A stretch of 6,697 nt of DNA from Flavobacteriales bacterium (GCA_002685115.1 NYWQ01000099.1:1-6697); one strand, 5' to 3'; positions 1 through 6,685 are shown, counted from the stretch's first letter. The notes: a model not told the origin generated them from the letters alone. Made by a program: numbers and translations.

Positions 1-380
1 CTATACAACCACAAAGTATATGCGGAAAATATTAAAATAGCACCAAGTAATACAGATCTAATATTATATGCTAGATAAATTCCAATTCCAAGACCAGATA
101 CAGTAACAAGCAAATGAAGTATTAGCGCTTTTCTTCGTTTTATTTTTCGGCCAATGAGTACCTCTTTATTTCTGGCATCTACCTTAATATCAAAATAATC
201 ATTTATAACATAACCTCCGGCTGCAATTAATACAATACTGTAAACTAGTAGTGCAAAATATAGATCGCTTAAAACAGCACTTTTACCATATACCGGTATT
301 ACTAAACTGTACCGAATTAGGTACTGTATTAGTGCCATTGCTACTAAATTGTGAAATCGAATTAGTTTTAAGTAATGCAT
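1..380 (-). CDS. UbiA-family prenyltransferase, N-terminal part (truncated by window edge)
   Basis: The frame opens with ATG at 380-378 and stays open to base 1, giving 126 codons plus two bases; the C-terminal half lies outside the window. The product is a hydrophobic, multi-spanning membrane protein. Residues 52-68 read roughly IAAGGYVINDYFDIKVD and contain the first aspartate-rich motif of UbiA prenyltransferases, N60-D61-x2-D64-x3-D68, which binds the Mg-diphosphate of the polyprenyl donor. The N-terminus (MHYLKLIRFHNL) and this motif resemble the Bacteroidota proteins annotated as geranylgeranylglycerol-phosphate geranylgeranyltransferase, which join a prenyl chain to an acceptor in the membrane. 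The second Asp motif cannot be checked here. The gene follows the carboxyltransferase gene after 27 bases with no promoter-like element between, so co-transcription is likely. Family assignment is firm; the exact acceptor is inferred from resemblance only. Confidence 0.85.
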   Translation of the reverse strand, partial: MHYLKLIRFHNLVAMALIQYLIRYSLVIPVYGKSAVLSDLYFALLVYSIVLIAAGGYVINDYFDIKVDARNKEVLIGRKIKRRKALILHLLVTVSGLGIGIYLAYNIRSVLLGAILIFSAYTLWLY

Positions 381-407
381 TTTAATTTAATCTAGTATTT
401 CTATTTA

Positions 408-2036
408 TTAGGTTTGAATTACGCCTACGTTGTAAGCCTCTTTAATTGGTGCATTGTTGGCCATTTGTATACCCATAGAAATCACTTTTCTTGTTTCTAA
501 TGGATCTATAATGCTGTCTACCCACAACCGAGAAGCAGCATAGTAGGGGCTCATTTGTTTATTGTATCTATCGTTAATTGTTTTTAAAAGCTCGGCTTCT
601 TTTTCGGGTGTAATCTCATCACCTTTAGATTTTAAGCTGGCTTTTTCTATTTGAAGTAAAACTTTAGCTGCTTGTGTTCCTCCCATAACAGCAATTTGTG
701 CCGTAGGCCATGCAACAATTAATCTTGGGTCGTAAGCCTTACCACACATTGCGTAGTTTCCTGCCCCAAAAGAATTTCCTGTAATAACAGTAAATTTAGG
801 AACTACAGAATTTGCCATGGCATTAACCAATTTTGCACCATCTTTTATTATGCCACCATGTTCAGAACGAGAGCCTACCATAAAGCCTGTTACGTCTTGT
901 AAAAAGACCAATGGGATTTTTTTTTGATTACAGTTCATGATAAATCTAGCCGATTTGTCAGCTGAATCTGAGTATATAACGCCTCCAAACTGCATTTCAC
1001 CTTTTTTAGATTTTACAACTTGTCTTTCATTTGCAACAATTCCAACTGCCCATCCTTCTATACGAGCGAAGCCGCAAATAATACTTTGCCCATATCCGGC
1101 CTTGTATTCATCAAAATCTGAATGGTCAACTAAACGAGAAATTATTTCTCGGACTTTATAGGGTTTGTCTCTTTTTTCGGGTAAAATACCATATATTTCT
1201 TTTGGATCCTCTTTTGGATCTTTACCCTCAATTCTGTTAAAACCGGCATTTTCTCCATCACCAATTTTCCCCATCATACTTCGGATTCTGTCTAAGCAAT
1301 CCTGGTCGTTTTTTGCTTTATAGTCGGTTACTCCAGAGATCTCAGAATGCGTAGATGCACCTCCCAATGTTTCATTGTCTATATTTTCTCCTATGGCAGC
1401 TTTTACTAAGTACGACCCCGCAAGAAAAATAGAGCCTGTTTTGTCAACAATCAAAGAATCATCACTCATTATAGGGAGGTAAGCTCCTCCAGCAACACAT
1501 GAGCCCATAATAGCTGATATTTGAGTGATGCCCATGGATGACATTCGTGCATTATTTCTGAATATTCTACCAAAATGTTCTTTGTCAGGAAAAATTTCAT
1601 CTTGAAGAGGTAAAAATACACCAGCACTGTCTACCAAATAGATAATAGGTAGTTTGTTTTCCATGGCAATTTCTTGAGCTCTTAGGTTCTTTTTTGCTGA
1701 AATTGGAAACCATGCGCCAGCTTTTACTGTGGCATCGTTGGCCACAATGATGCACTGTTTTGAGGATACATATCCTATTCCCATAACCACGCCTCCAGCA
1801 GGGCATCCTCCGTACTCTTTGTACATGTCGTTGCCCACAAATGCACCTATTTCAATAAAATTGGATTCTTGATCGATTAAGTAATCTATTCGTTCTCTTG
1901 CCGTAAGTTTTCCTTTGCTGTGTTCTTTTTCAATTTTCTTTTTCCCTCCTCCGAGTCTTATTTCAGAAAGTCTTCTATTCATTTCAGCAATCTTTAATTT
2001 GATTGCGTCTTCATTTTTGTTAAATTCAATATTCAT
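408..2036 (-). CDS. Acyl-CoA carboxylase, carboxyltransferase (beta) subunit, MCC-like
   Basis: This 542-residue protein is the carboxyltransferase half of a biotin-dependent acyl-CoA carboxylase. It moves the carboxyl group from carboxybiotin to an acyl-CoA in the cytoplasm. Both crotonase-fold halves are complete: the N-terminal half carries GSCVAGGAY (178-186), the C-terminal half GNSFGAGNYAMCG (420-432) and WPTAQIAVMGG (443-453). The glycine stretches supply the oxyanion holes. The segment PLQDEIFPDKEHFGRIF (143-159) and the GFMVG...GIIKDGAK block (384-402) resemble methylcrotonyl-CoA or geranyl-CoA carboxylase beta chains more than propionyl-CoA ones. Family members are typically 510-560 residues, so this one is full length. 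ATG at 2036 is preferred over an in-frame TTG three codons upstream: it is a standard start, and the candidate -7 element ends 18 bases before it. No biotin carboxylase or carrier gene is nearby, so the substrate cannot be settled from context. Confidence 0.94.
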   Translation of the reverse strand: MNIEFNKNEDAIKLKIAEMNRRLSEIRLGGGKKKIEKEHSKGKLTARERIDYLIDQESNFIEIGAFVGNDMYKEYGGCPAGGVVMGIGYVSSKQCIIVANDATVKAGAWFPISAKKNLRAQEIAMENKLPIIYLVDSAGVFLPLQDEIFPDKEHFGRIFRNNARMSSMGITQISAIMGSCVAGGAYLPIMSDDSLIVDKTGSIFLAGSYLVKAAIGENIDNETLGGASTHSEISGVTDYKAKNDQDCLDRIRSMMGKIGDGENAGFNRIEGKDPKEDPKEIYGILPEKRDKPYKVREIISRLVDHSDFDEYKAGYGQSIICGFARIEGWAVGIVANERQVVKSKKGEMQFGGVIYSDSADKSARFIMNCNQKKIPLVFLQDVTGFMVGSRSEHGGIIKDGAKLVNAMANSVVPKFTVITGNSFGAGNYAMCGKAYDPRLIVAWPTAQIAVMGGTQAAKVLLQIEKASLKSKGDEITPEKEAELLKTINDRYNKQMSPYYAASRLWVDSIIDPLETRKVISMGIQMANNAPIKEAYNVGVIQT

Positions 2037-2054
2037 TACATACAATTTTAAGTT

Positions 2055-2063
2055 GTAAATATA
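2055..2063 (-). promoter_or_regulatory. Candidate -7 promoter element for the carboxylase-prenyltransferase unit
   Basis: On the minus strand this reads TATATTTAC, one mismatch (final G to A) from the Bacteroidota -7 consensus TAnnTTTG, and it ends 18 bases before the ATG at 2036. The same spacing recurs at the divergent gene. No convincing -33 TTG box was found at the expected distance, so the call rests on the -7 match and its position. Confidence 0.45.
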
Positions 2064-2190
2064 AGTGATTTTTCAAGTTTTAGACTAGTTGGATAAAATA
2101 TTCAAGCATTTACTTTTTTAGTAATTTGATTTATAAGTCTTGTCTTTCTTCAAGTGAAATGTTACACTATAAATATACGAATTCGCAGAA

Positions 2191-2205
2191 ATTACTTAAT
2201 GTAAT
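2191..2205. repeat. Short inverted repeat beside the SDR promoter (possible operator)
   Basis: The sequence ATTAC-TTAAT-GTAAT is a perfect inverted repeat with 5-base arms and a 5-base centre. It ends three bases before the candidate -7 element at 2209, so it lies in the space where polymerase would sit between -33 and -7. A dimeric repressor could bind there. In AT-rich intergenic DNA such short palindromes also arise by chance, so the regulatory role is only a suggestion. Confidence 0.25.
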
Positions 2206-2208
2206 AAG

Positions 2209-2217
2209 TATATTTGC
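2209..2217 (+). promoter_or_regulatory. Bacteroidota-type -7 promoter element for the SDR-like gene
   Basis: TATATTTGC matches the TAnnTTTG -7 consensus exactly. It ends 18 bases before the ATG at 2236, predicting a leader of only about 10-15 bases. No clear -33 TTTG is present 18-21 bases upstream, where the sequence is AT-rich and partly palindromic. Confidence 0.6.
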
Positions 2218-2235
2218 ACCGAAAATAGCTCTTAT

Positions 2236-3786
2236 ATGCAAGTTGAAAATGATTCGGATAGCGCTCCTAGCTTAGATGAAATTGGTAAGTGTATTTGTGT
2301 ACTTGAAAAATTAGTCGCAAATACAAATTTATTGGCTGATTTGAATGAGAAAGAGCGTATTGCTCTTATGAAAGCTGCGGGTTTATTGTCGCGTCCCTCC
2401 AGAGACGAGCAAACGAAGCGAAGAAAAGATGCAAGGAAAGCTTCAAAACGTAAAATGATTGAACGTGATAAGCATGCCCGTAATGAAACAGGTATTCGAT
2501 CTGCTAGACAAGCGAGTGTGTTTGTTGCTCCTAAACTTTTATCCTTTCCAAGCGAATCATTAAATTCATCTAAAGTACTTGTATCCCCACGGAACTGCTA
2601 TGTTTGTAAAACGATATTCACCAAGTTACATCATTTTTACGATACCATGTGTGTAGATTGTGGCGATTACAACTATGCAAAACGTTTTCAATCTGCGGAT
2701 TTAACCGGTCAGGTAGCTGTCGTTACAGGTTCTCGTTTAAAAATTGGTTACCACATAACATTAATATTATTAAGAGCCGGTGCTACAGTAGTTGCCACAA
2801 CTCGTTTTCCTGTTGATTCTTCTTTGCGTTTTTCCAAAGAGGAAGATTTTAGTCAATGGAGCCACCGTTTAAAAATACATGGTTTGGATTTACGACACAT
2901 ACCAAGTGTAGAAATCTTTTGTAATTTCATAGAAAAGCAATACGATCGTTTGGATATATTAATAAATAATGCAGCTCAAACTGTACGAAGACCCGCAGGA
3001 TTTTACCGCCATTTAATGAGTAATGAAACTACTTCATTTGAGGATTTACCTAGGTATGCTCAAGTGCTTCTAAAAGACCATCATTACTGCTTAAACGAAT
3101 TGGAAGCTATAAGTTCCTCATCAGAAGGAAAGAACAATACTTTACCTGTAGCTTGGCATGGTCCAAAACCCGGTATCGGCTTAAGTGCCTCGGCTCAACT
3201 TTCACAAATTCCTTACAGTTTTGACAACTCTATCAGACCTGCTGAAGTATTTCCCGAAGGAGCATTAGATGTAGATTTACAGCAAGTCGACCTTCGTAAG
3301 ACCAATAGTTGGAGGTTGCGATTGGGTGAAATTGAAACTACTGAAATGATTGAAGTTCAATTAGTGAATTCAGTTGCTCCTTTTGTTCTTTGTAACAGAT
3401 TGTCGTTAGTAATGCGCAAGGAAAATACGGGTATGAAGCACATTATAAATGTATCGGCTATGGAAGGTAAATTTCATAGGTTTAAGAAAGAAGATCGTCA
3501 TCCTCATACCAATATGGCTAAAGCTGCATTAAATATGCTAACCCATACATCTGCTGCGAGTTTTGCAAAAGATGGTGTTTATATGAATGCTGTGGATACA
3601 GGTTGGGTAACAGATGAAGACCCTGTAAACCTATCCGAGAAGAAAGTTGAAGAGCATGATTTTCAACCTCCTTTGGACATCGTCGACGGAGCTGCTAGAG
3701 TATTAGATCCTTTAATTGACGGAATTAATTCAGGTAAACATTGGTGTGGTAAGTTCTTAAAAGATTACCATCCCATTGATTGGTAG
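2236..3786 (+). CDS. Zinc-ribbon/SDR fusion protein, atypical short-chain dehydrogenase
   Basis: The 516-residue product has three parts. Residues 1-115 are probably helical, with a strongly basic stretch at about 53-91. Residues 121-142 hold CYVC...CVDC, two CxxC pairs 14 residues apart, which look like a zinc ribbon. Residues about 155-516 form a Rossmann-fold SDR domain: [12 protein letters not shown] (160-171), LDL (217-219), ILINNAAQ (241-248), Asn378 in LVNSVAPF, Ser407 in INVSAMEG, Lys429 in MAKAALNM and DTGWVTDE (454-461). Three things are odd. The second Gly of TGxxxGxG is Lys169. About 100 extra residues separate NNAA from Asn378. The YxxxK tyrosine is Thr425, encoded by ACC, so a single base error cannot explain it. 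From memory, unverified, similar long SDR proteins occur in fungi and plants. Substrate and activity are unknown. It is the only plus-strand gene here, with an apparent promoter of its own, and ends 18 bases from the maf stop codon. Confidence 0.9.
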   Translation: MQVENDSDSAPSLDEIGKCICVLEKLVANTNLLADLNEKERIALMKAAGLLSRPSRDEQTKRRKDARKASKRKMIERDKHARNETGIRSARQASVFVAPKLLSFPSESLNSSKVLVSPRNCYVCKTIFTKLHHFYDTMCVDCGDYNYAKRFQSADLTGQVAVVTGSRLKIGYHITLILLRAGATVVATTRFPVDSSLRFSKEEDFSQWSHRLKIHGLDLRHIPSVEIFCNFIEKQYDRLDILINNAAQTVRRPAGFYRHLMSNETTSFEDLPRYAQVLLKDHHYCLNELEAISSSSEGKNNTLPVAWHGPKPGIGLSASAQLSQIPYSFDNSIRPAEVFPEGALDVDLQQVDLRKTNSWRLRLGEIETTEMIEVQLVNSVAPFVLCNRLSLVMRKENTGMKHIINVSAMEGKFHRFKKEDRHPHTNMAKAALNMLTHTSAASFAKDGVYMNAVDTGWVTDEDPVNLSEKKVEEHDFQPPLDIVDGAARVLDPLIDGINSGKHWCGKFLKDYHPIDW

Positions 3787-3804
3787 TTTTTTTAGGTGTA
3801 AACT

Positions 3805-4365
3805 TTACAGAAAGGATTTCAATTCTTTGTTTAATTCATGAATGGGTAAGCCAACCACATTGTAGTAAGACCCTTCTATTTTTGAAATGCCTACTGCTCC
3901 AATCCATTCTTGAATTCCGTAGGAACCTGCTTTGTCGAAGGGTTTGTAGGTGTCGATATAATACTCTATTTCAGCACTACTTAGTGCTTTAAAGAACACC
4001 TTGGTTGAAGTAGAAAATGAAGTTGATTTGTTACTTGTTTTTATACAAACGCCCGTAATTACATCGTGACTTTTGTCGGATAAGAAACTCAGCATTTGGA
4101 ATGCTTCATTTTTGTTTTTTGGTTTGCCAAGTATTTCACCCTCTTCTAAAACGATGGTGTCGGCAGTAATTATAAGCTGGTCTTTTCCCAGTTCAATAAA
4201 TGAATTTGCTTTAAGATTAGCCAGGTATTCTGCTACCTCTTTTTTGTTAAGATCTTCTGAATACAACTCATCAACTTCTCTAGTTTCAACTGAGAACTCC
4301 AGGTCTAAAAGCTCTAAAAGCTCTTTTCTTCTTGGAGATTTTGAGGCAAGTATAATCTTTTTCAT
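3805..4365 (-). CDS. maf: Maf/YhdE-type nucleoside triphosphate pyrophosphatase
   Basis: This 186-residue cytoplasmic protein belongs to the Maf/HAM1 superfamily, which hydrolyses nucleoside triphosphates to monophosphate and pyrophosphate. Visible motifs are ASKSPRRKELL (7-17, phosphate-binding), ITADTIV (66-72, with the catalytic Asp69), GKP (80-82), HDVITGV (100-106), DKAGSYGIQ (144-152) and IEGSYYNVVGLP (163-174). The DKAGSYGIQ and GSYYNVVGLP forms resemble the YhdE subgroup, whose members act on dTTP, UTP and modified pyrimidine nucleotides and are linked to division arrest or nucleotide-pool cleaning. Length is normal for the family. ATG at 4365 begins MKKIILASKSPRR, the standard family N-terminus. 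The gene lies 15 bases after the ZIP transporter stop codon and is probably expressed from the ZIP promoter. Family assignment is secure; the pyrimidine preference is inferred from motif resemblance. Confidence 0.96.
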   Translation of the reverse strand: MKKIILASKSPRRKELLELLDLEFSVETREVDELYSEDLNKKEVAEYLANLKANSFIELGKDQLIITADTIVLEEGEILGKPKNKNEAFQMLSFLSDKSHDVITGVCIKTSNKSTSFSTSTKVFFKALSSAEIEYYIDTYKPFDKAGSYGIQEWIGAVGISKIEGSYYNVVGLPIHELNKELKSFL

Positions 4366-4380
4366 AAAAAGCTTAGTCGG

Positions 4381-5076
4381 CTATAACATCCAGGCAAGTA
4401 CAGAACCTAAAGCAATGGCAATAAGTTTCTGAAAGTTGAATTTGTGTCCCTCAGAACTTTCAAATAATATAGTGGTTGAAATGTGTAAAAATATACCAAC
4501 TACAATTGCCATAATTTCTTTATGGTAATAACTTAGCTCATGTATTAAATTCCCAGAGAGCGTACCTAGTGGAGCCATAAGGGCAAATATTCCAATTAGG
4601 GTAAATGATTTTAATTTTGAAAACCCAGCTTGTGAAAATAGACTCATTAATACAATTGTAACGGGAATTTTATGAAGTGCAATTCCTGTAAGTAACGAAC
4701 CTTCAAATGAATTGTGGTTGTGCATACTAGGTTCATTTCCACCCAAAGGCATACCTTCTAAATAGGCATGAATAGCTAAGCTTATGAGCATGGAAATAGG
4801 TACTGTTTTATTACTTAAATGTCCATGCCCATGTTCTATACCTTTCGAGAAAAATTCGAGAATTATTTGTAAAATAAATCCAATTAATAAAAAGAGTCCA
4901 ATTCTTTTCCCATCATTTATGTAAATTTCAGGAAGAAGGTGGAAAACGGAAATAGCAAATAAGTAAGTACCAGAAAAAGCCAATAATAATTTTATAGCAC
5001 TGGCTTTCAGATCGGTTACTAACTGAACTAAAACTATTCCAATAACTACTGAAATAATTAAGACGAAATAAGTCAT
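4381..5076 (-). CDS. ZIP-family divalent metal transporter
   Basis: The 231-residue integral membrane protein has about seven to eight hydrophobic segments and the ZIP signature positions: HLLPE (46-50), a histidine-rich loop EHGHGH (81-86), HAYLEGMPLG (103-112, the TM4 metal motif) and ALHKIPVT (133-140, the TM5 motif). ZIP proteins usually bring Zn2+, Fe2+ or Mn2+ into the cytoplasm. Two positions differ from well-studied members: TM4 reads HAxxE rather than HNxxD, and TM5 reads HKIPV where HxxPE is common, so one acidic metal ligand is missing. A second small His cluster, H119 and H121, lies between these helices. I recall HKIPV in other Bacteroidota ZIPs, so it may be a lineage form. maf follows 15 bases downstream, and a candidate promoter sits in the gap upstream. 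The metal cannot be read from the sequence. Confidence 0.92.
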   Translation of the reverse strand: MTYFVLIISVVIGIVLVQLVTDLKASAIKLLLAFSGTYLFAISVFHLLPEIYINDGKRIGLFLLIGFILQIILEFFSKGIEHGHGHLSNKTVPISMLISLAIHAYLEGMPLGGNEPSMHNHNSFEGSLLTGIALHKIPVTIVLMSLFSQAGFSKLKSFTLIGIFALMAPLGTLSGNLIHELSYYHKEIMAIVVGIFLHISTTILFESSEGHKFNFQKLIAIALGSVLAWML

Positions 5077-5096
5077 TTATTGCGGTTTTATTAGGG

Positions 5097-5105
5097 GTAA
5101 ATATA
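5097..5105 (-). promoter_or_regulatory. Candidate -7 promoter element for the ZIP-maf pair
   Basis: The minus strand reads TATATTTAC, followed by a short C run and ending 20 bases before the ZIP ATG at 5076. It is the same nine bases found before the carboxylase gene and one base off TAnnTTTG. It lies in the 78-base gap after the methyltransferase stop codon, the largest gap within the four-gene run. This suggests ZIP and maf can be transcribed separately. No clear -33 box is seen, and no terminator-like hairpin was found in the gap. Confidence 0.45.
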
Positions 5106-5154
5106 ATAAGAAAATGTGTCTTTTTAAATTTATTACTTCGGATCTTAGTTAGTG

Positions 5155-5889
5155 CTATTTATTTACTCTCATCACCAAAATCAATCTGTCAGAAGTTTTT
5201 TCCTCGAAGGAGTTTAAGTTATAGTCTCCAAATGTATTTATGATTTTAAGATCTGCTAACGCTGCCATTGTTTTGATATCGTGTAAATTAAATGCAGAGA
5301 CTCTTTCTTGGAAATGATAGTTTTTGTCATTGTCTTTTAGATAAATGTCTTTGCGTATGTTTACCCCATCATAACTTCTTTTTAAGTTAAAAGTTATGCC
5401 CTCTAGCTGTTTAGATTCTTCTGCTATTAAATTTTTAATCACTTTACTAGCGTTCATAAAATCAAGTACAAATAGGCCATTTTCTGTAAGATTTAGAGTT
5501 ACACCTTTTAAAACGTCTATGTTGTCGTCTTGGTTTTCGAAATAGCCAAAGCTAGTAAAGAGATTAAATACAAAGTCAAATTCATCTTTTTTGTAAACTT
5601 TACGCATGTCATGAACTTCAAAGTTTACGTTTGTAAGCTCCGTTTGTTTTGCCTTTACTATACTTTGTCTTGCTAGGTCAACACCAGTAGTTGTGAATCC
5701 TTTTTTTGCCAAGTGTATAGAATGTCTTCCTTTACCGCAGGCCAAATCTAGTATTTTTGCCTTGGGTTTAATTTCAAGGAATTCACATAAGCGATCTATA
5801 AAGCGTATCGCTTCCTGTTCATTTCTATTTTTATAGAGTGTATGATAATAGGAGGTGTTGAACCACTCCTCAAACCAATCTTTCGTCAT
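5155..5889 (-). CDS. Class I SAM-dependent methyltransferase, substrate unknown
   Basis: This 244-residue soluble protein has a Rossmann-like methyltransferase core. Motif I is ILDLACGKGRHSIHLA (46-61), which binds S-adenosylmethionine. GVDLA (69-73) supplies the acidic residue for the ribose hydroxyls, VHDMRK (92-97) is the adenine-contacting region, and FDFVFNLFTSFGYF (104-117) covers motif IV. The N-terminus WFEEWFNTSYYHTLY (5-19) and the NLFTSFGYF block are typical of a family of small uncharacterised bacterial methyltransferases. The ATG at 5889-5887 shares its first base with the TAA of the permease gene upstream (TAATG), a layout that favours translational coupling. The substrate could be a small molecule, RNA or protein; nothing in the sequence decides. 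Family confidence is high, function confidence low. Confidence 0.92.
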   Translation of the reverse strand: MTKDWFEEWFNTSYYHTLYKNRNEQEAIRFIDRLCEFLEIKPKAKILDLACGKGRHSIHLAKKGFTTTGVDLARQSIVKAKQTELTNVNFEVHDMRKVYKKDEFDFVFNLFTSFGYFENQDDNIDVLKGVTLNLTENGLFVLDFMNASKVIKNLIAEESKQLEGITFNLKRSYDGVNIRKDIYLKDNDKNYHFQERVSAFNLHDIKTMAALADLKIINTFGDYNLNSFEEKTSDRLILVMRVNK

Positions 5890-6668
5890 TAAATTAGAAA
5901 TTTATATAGGTTAAATAGTTTTACTATGGCTAATGTTATCATTACAATTAGAACATATCTAACCCATTTAGCAGCCGATTCATTTTCTAATGCATATTTT
6001 GTAGCCAACCATCCGCCAAAGCCTTGTCCAATGGCTAATGCTATTGCAGGTTTCCAGGCAACTTGGTCGTTGTAAATGTAAATGAGAAGTGCAGGTAAAA
6101 GTAAAATAACACAAATAATAATTTTTATGAAGTTAGCGTCTATTATACTGTATTTTGAGAGCAGTACTAGTGCAGCTAAAAATAAAATGCCCATGCCCAT
6201 TTGTATAAAGCCTGCATACCATCCAATTCCAAAAAATAAAACAAAATTAAGTATGGATTTGTTGTTTTTACGAGCGGCAGTTTCTATGAGCCATCTTTTT
6301 GGTTTTAACAAAACGACGCCGAGCATAAACACCATTAAGTAGCCTATTACTTTTGTAAGCAGTTCGTCGGTTACTTGAGTTGCGTATGTGGCTCCGATAA
6401 TACTTCCTAAAATTGTGGGAATCATTAGCCAAAGACTTTCCTGAAGTAGTGGTTTGAATTTTGAGGATTTTCTGAATGTAAATACACTGACCAAACATTG
6501 TACAAATGCCCCAACTCTGTTTGTTCCATTTGCCAACCCTGCTGGTATTCCGGTAACGAGTAATAAACTTAGTGTAAAAACAGATCCATTTCCAGCTAAT
6601 GTATTAACAATACCGGCCATTAATCCGGCCAAAAGTAAAAGTGGGTAAAAATACCAAGCTAATTCCAT
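5889..6668 (-). CDS. TauE/SafE-family membrane permease (DUF81 type)
   Basis: The 259-residue protein is almost wholly hydrophobic, with about eight predicted membrane segments in two related halves, as in the TauE/SafE family. Members are proposed exporters of sulfite, sulfoacetate or other small anions; most are uncharacterised. Family features are GLMAGIVNTLAGNGSVFTL (15-33), ANGTNRVGAFVQ (46-57) after helix 2, a second-half GWYAGFIQMGMGILFLAAL (149-167) that repeats the first-half glycine pattern, and GQGFGGWLATKYA (214-226). A basic loop, KPKRWLIETAARKNNK (122-137), joins the halves and probably faces the cytoplasm. The ATG at 6668 fits the expected N-terminus MELAWYFYPLLLLAG. The gene overlaps the methyltransferase start by one base. 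No sulfur-metabolism gene is present, so the transported anion is not indicated by context. Confidence 0.9.
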   Translation of the reverse strand: MELAWYFYPLLLLAGLMAGIVNTLAGNGSVFTLSLLLVTGIPAGLANGTNRVGAFVQCLVSVFTFRKSSKFKPLLQESLWLMIPTILGSIIGATYATQVTDELLTKVIGYLMVFMLGVVLLKPKRWLIETAARKNNKSILNFVLFFGIGWYAGFIQMGMGILFLAALVLLSKYSIIDANFIKIIICVILLLPALLIYIYNDQVAWKPAIALAIGQGFGGWLATKYALENESAAKWVRYVLIVMITLAIVKLFNLYKFLI

Positions 6669-6685
6669 GCTTTTTTAAATATCGT

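Noticed and set aside
937..1161. Plus-strand open frame of 74 codons
   Set aside because: It lies wholly inside the well-supported carboxyltransferase gene on the other strand and has no recognisable motif.
2037..2045. TTG at 2045 as the carboxyltransferase start
   Set aside because: It adds only three residues; ATG at 2036 is a stronger start and has the same -7-to-start spacing as the divergent gene.
2072..2154. Three copies of TTCAAG (2072, 2101, 2149) in the divergent spacer
   Set aside because: A six-base AT-rich word at irregular spacing (29 and 48 bases) is compatible with chance, and no shared flanking sequence was seen.
3797..3809. Perfect 13-base inverted repeat TGTAAA-C-TTTACA between the convergent SDR and maf genes, next to a T7 run at 3787-3793, as a bidirectional terminator
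   Set aside because: The one-base centre leaves only a short, AT-rich stem; the T run precedes the repeat on the plus strand and becomes an A run on the minus strand, so the order is wrong for an intrinsic terminator in either direction. The repeat also spans the maf stop codon.
4073..4432. Plus-strand open frame of 119 codons, Ser-rich
   Set aside because: It is antisense to maf and the end of the ZIP gene, both firmly identified; the Ser richness mirrors the Leu/Lys/Glu codons of the opposite strand.
6082..6648. Open frames of 86 and 64 codons on the plus strand and 76 codons on the minus strand
   Set aside because: All overlap the TauE/SafE permease, whose transmembrane pattern and motifs are coherent, and they show no motif of their own.
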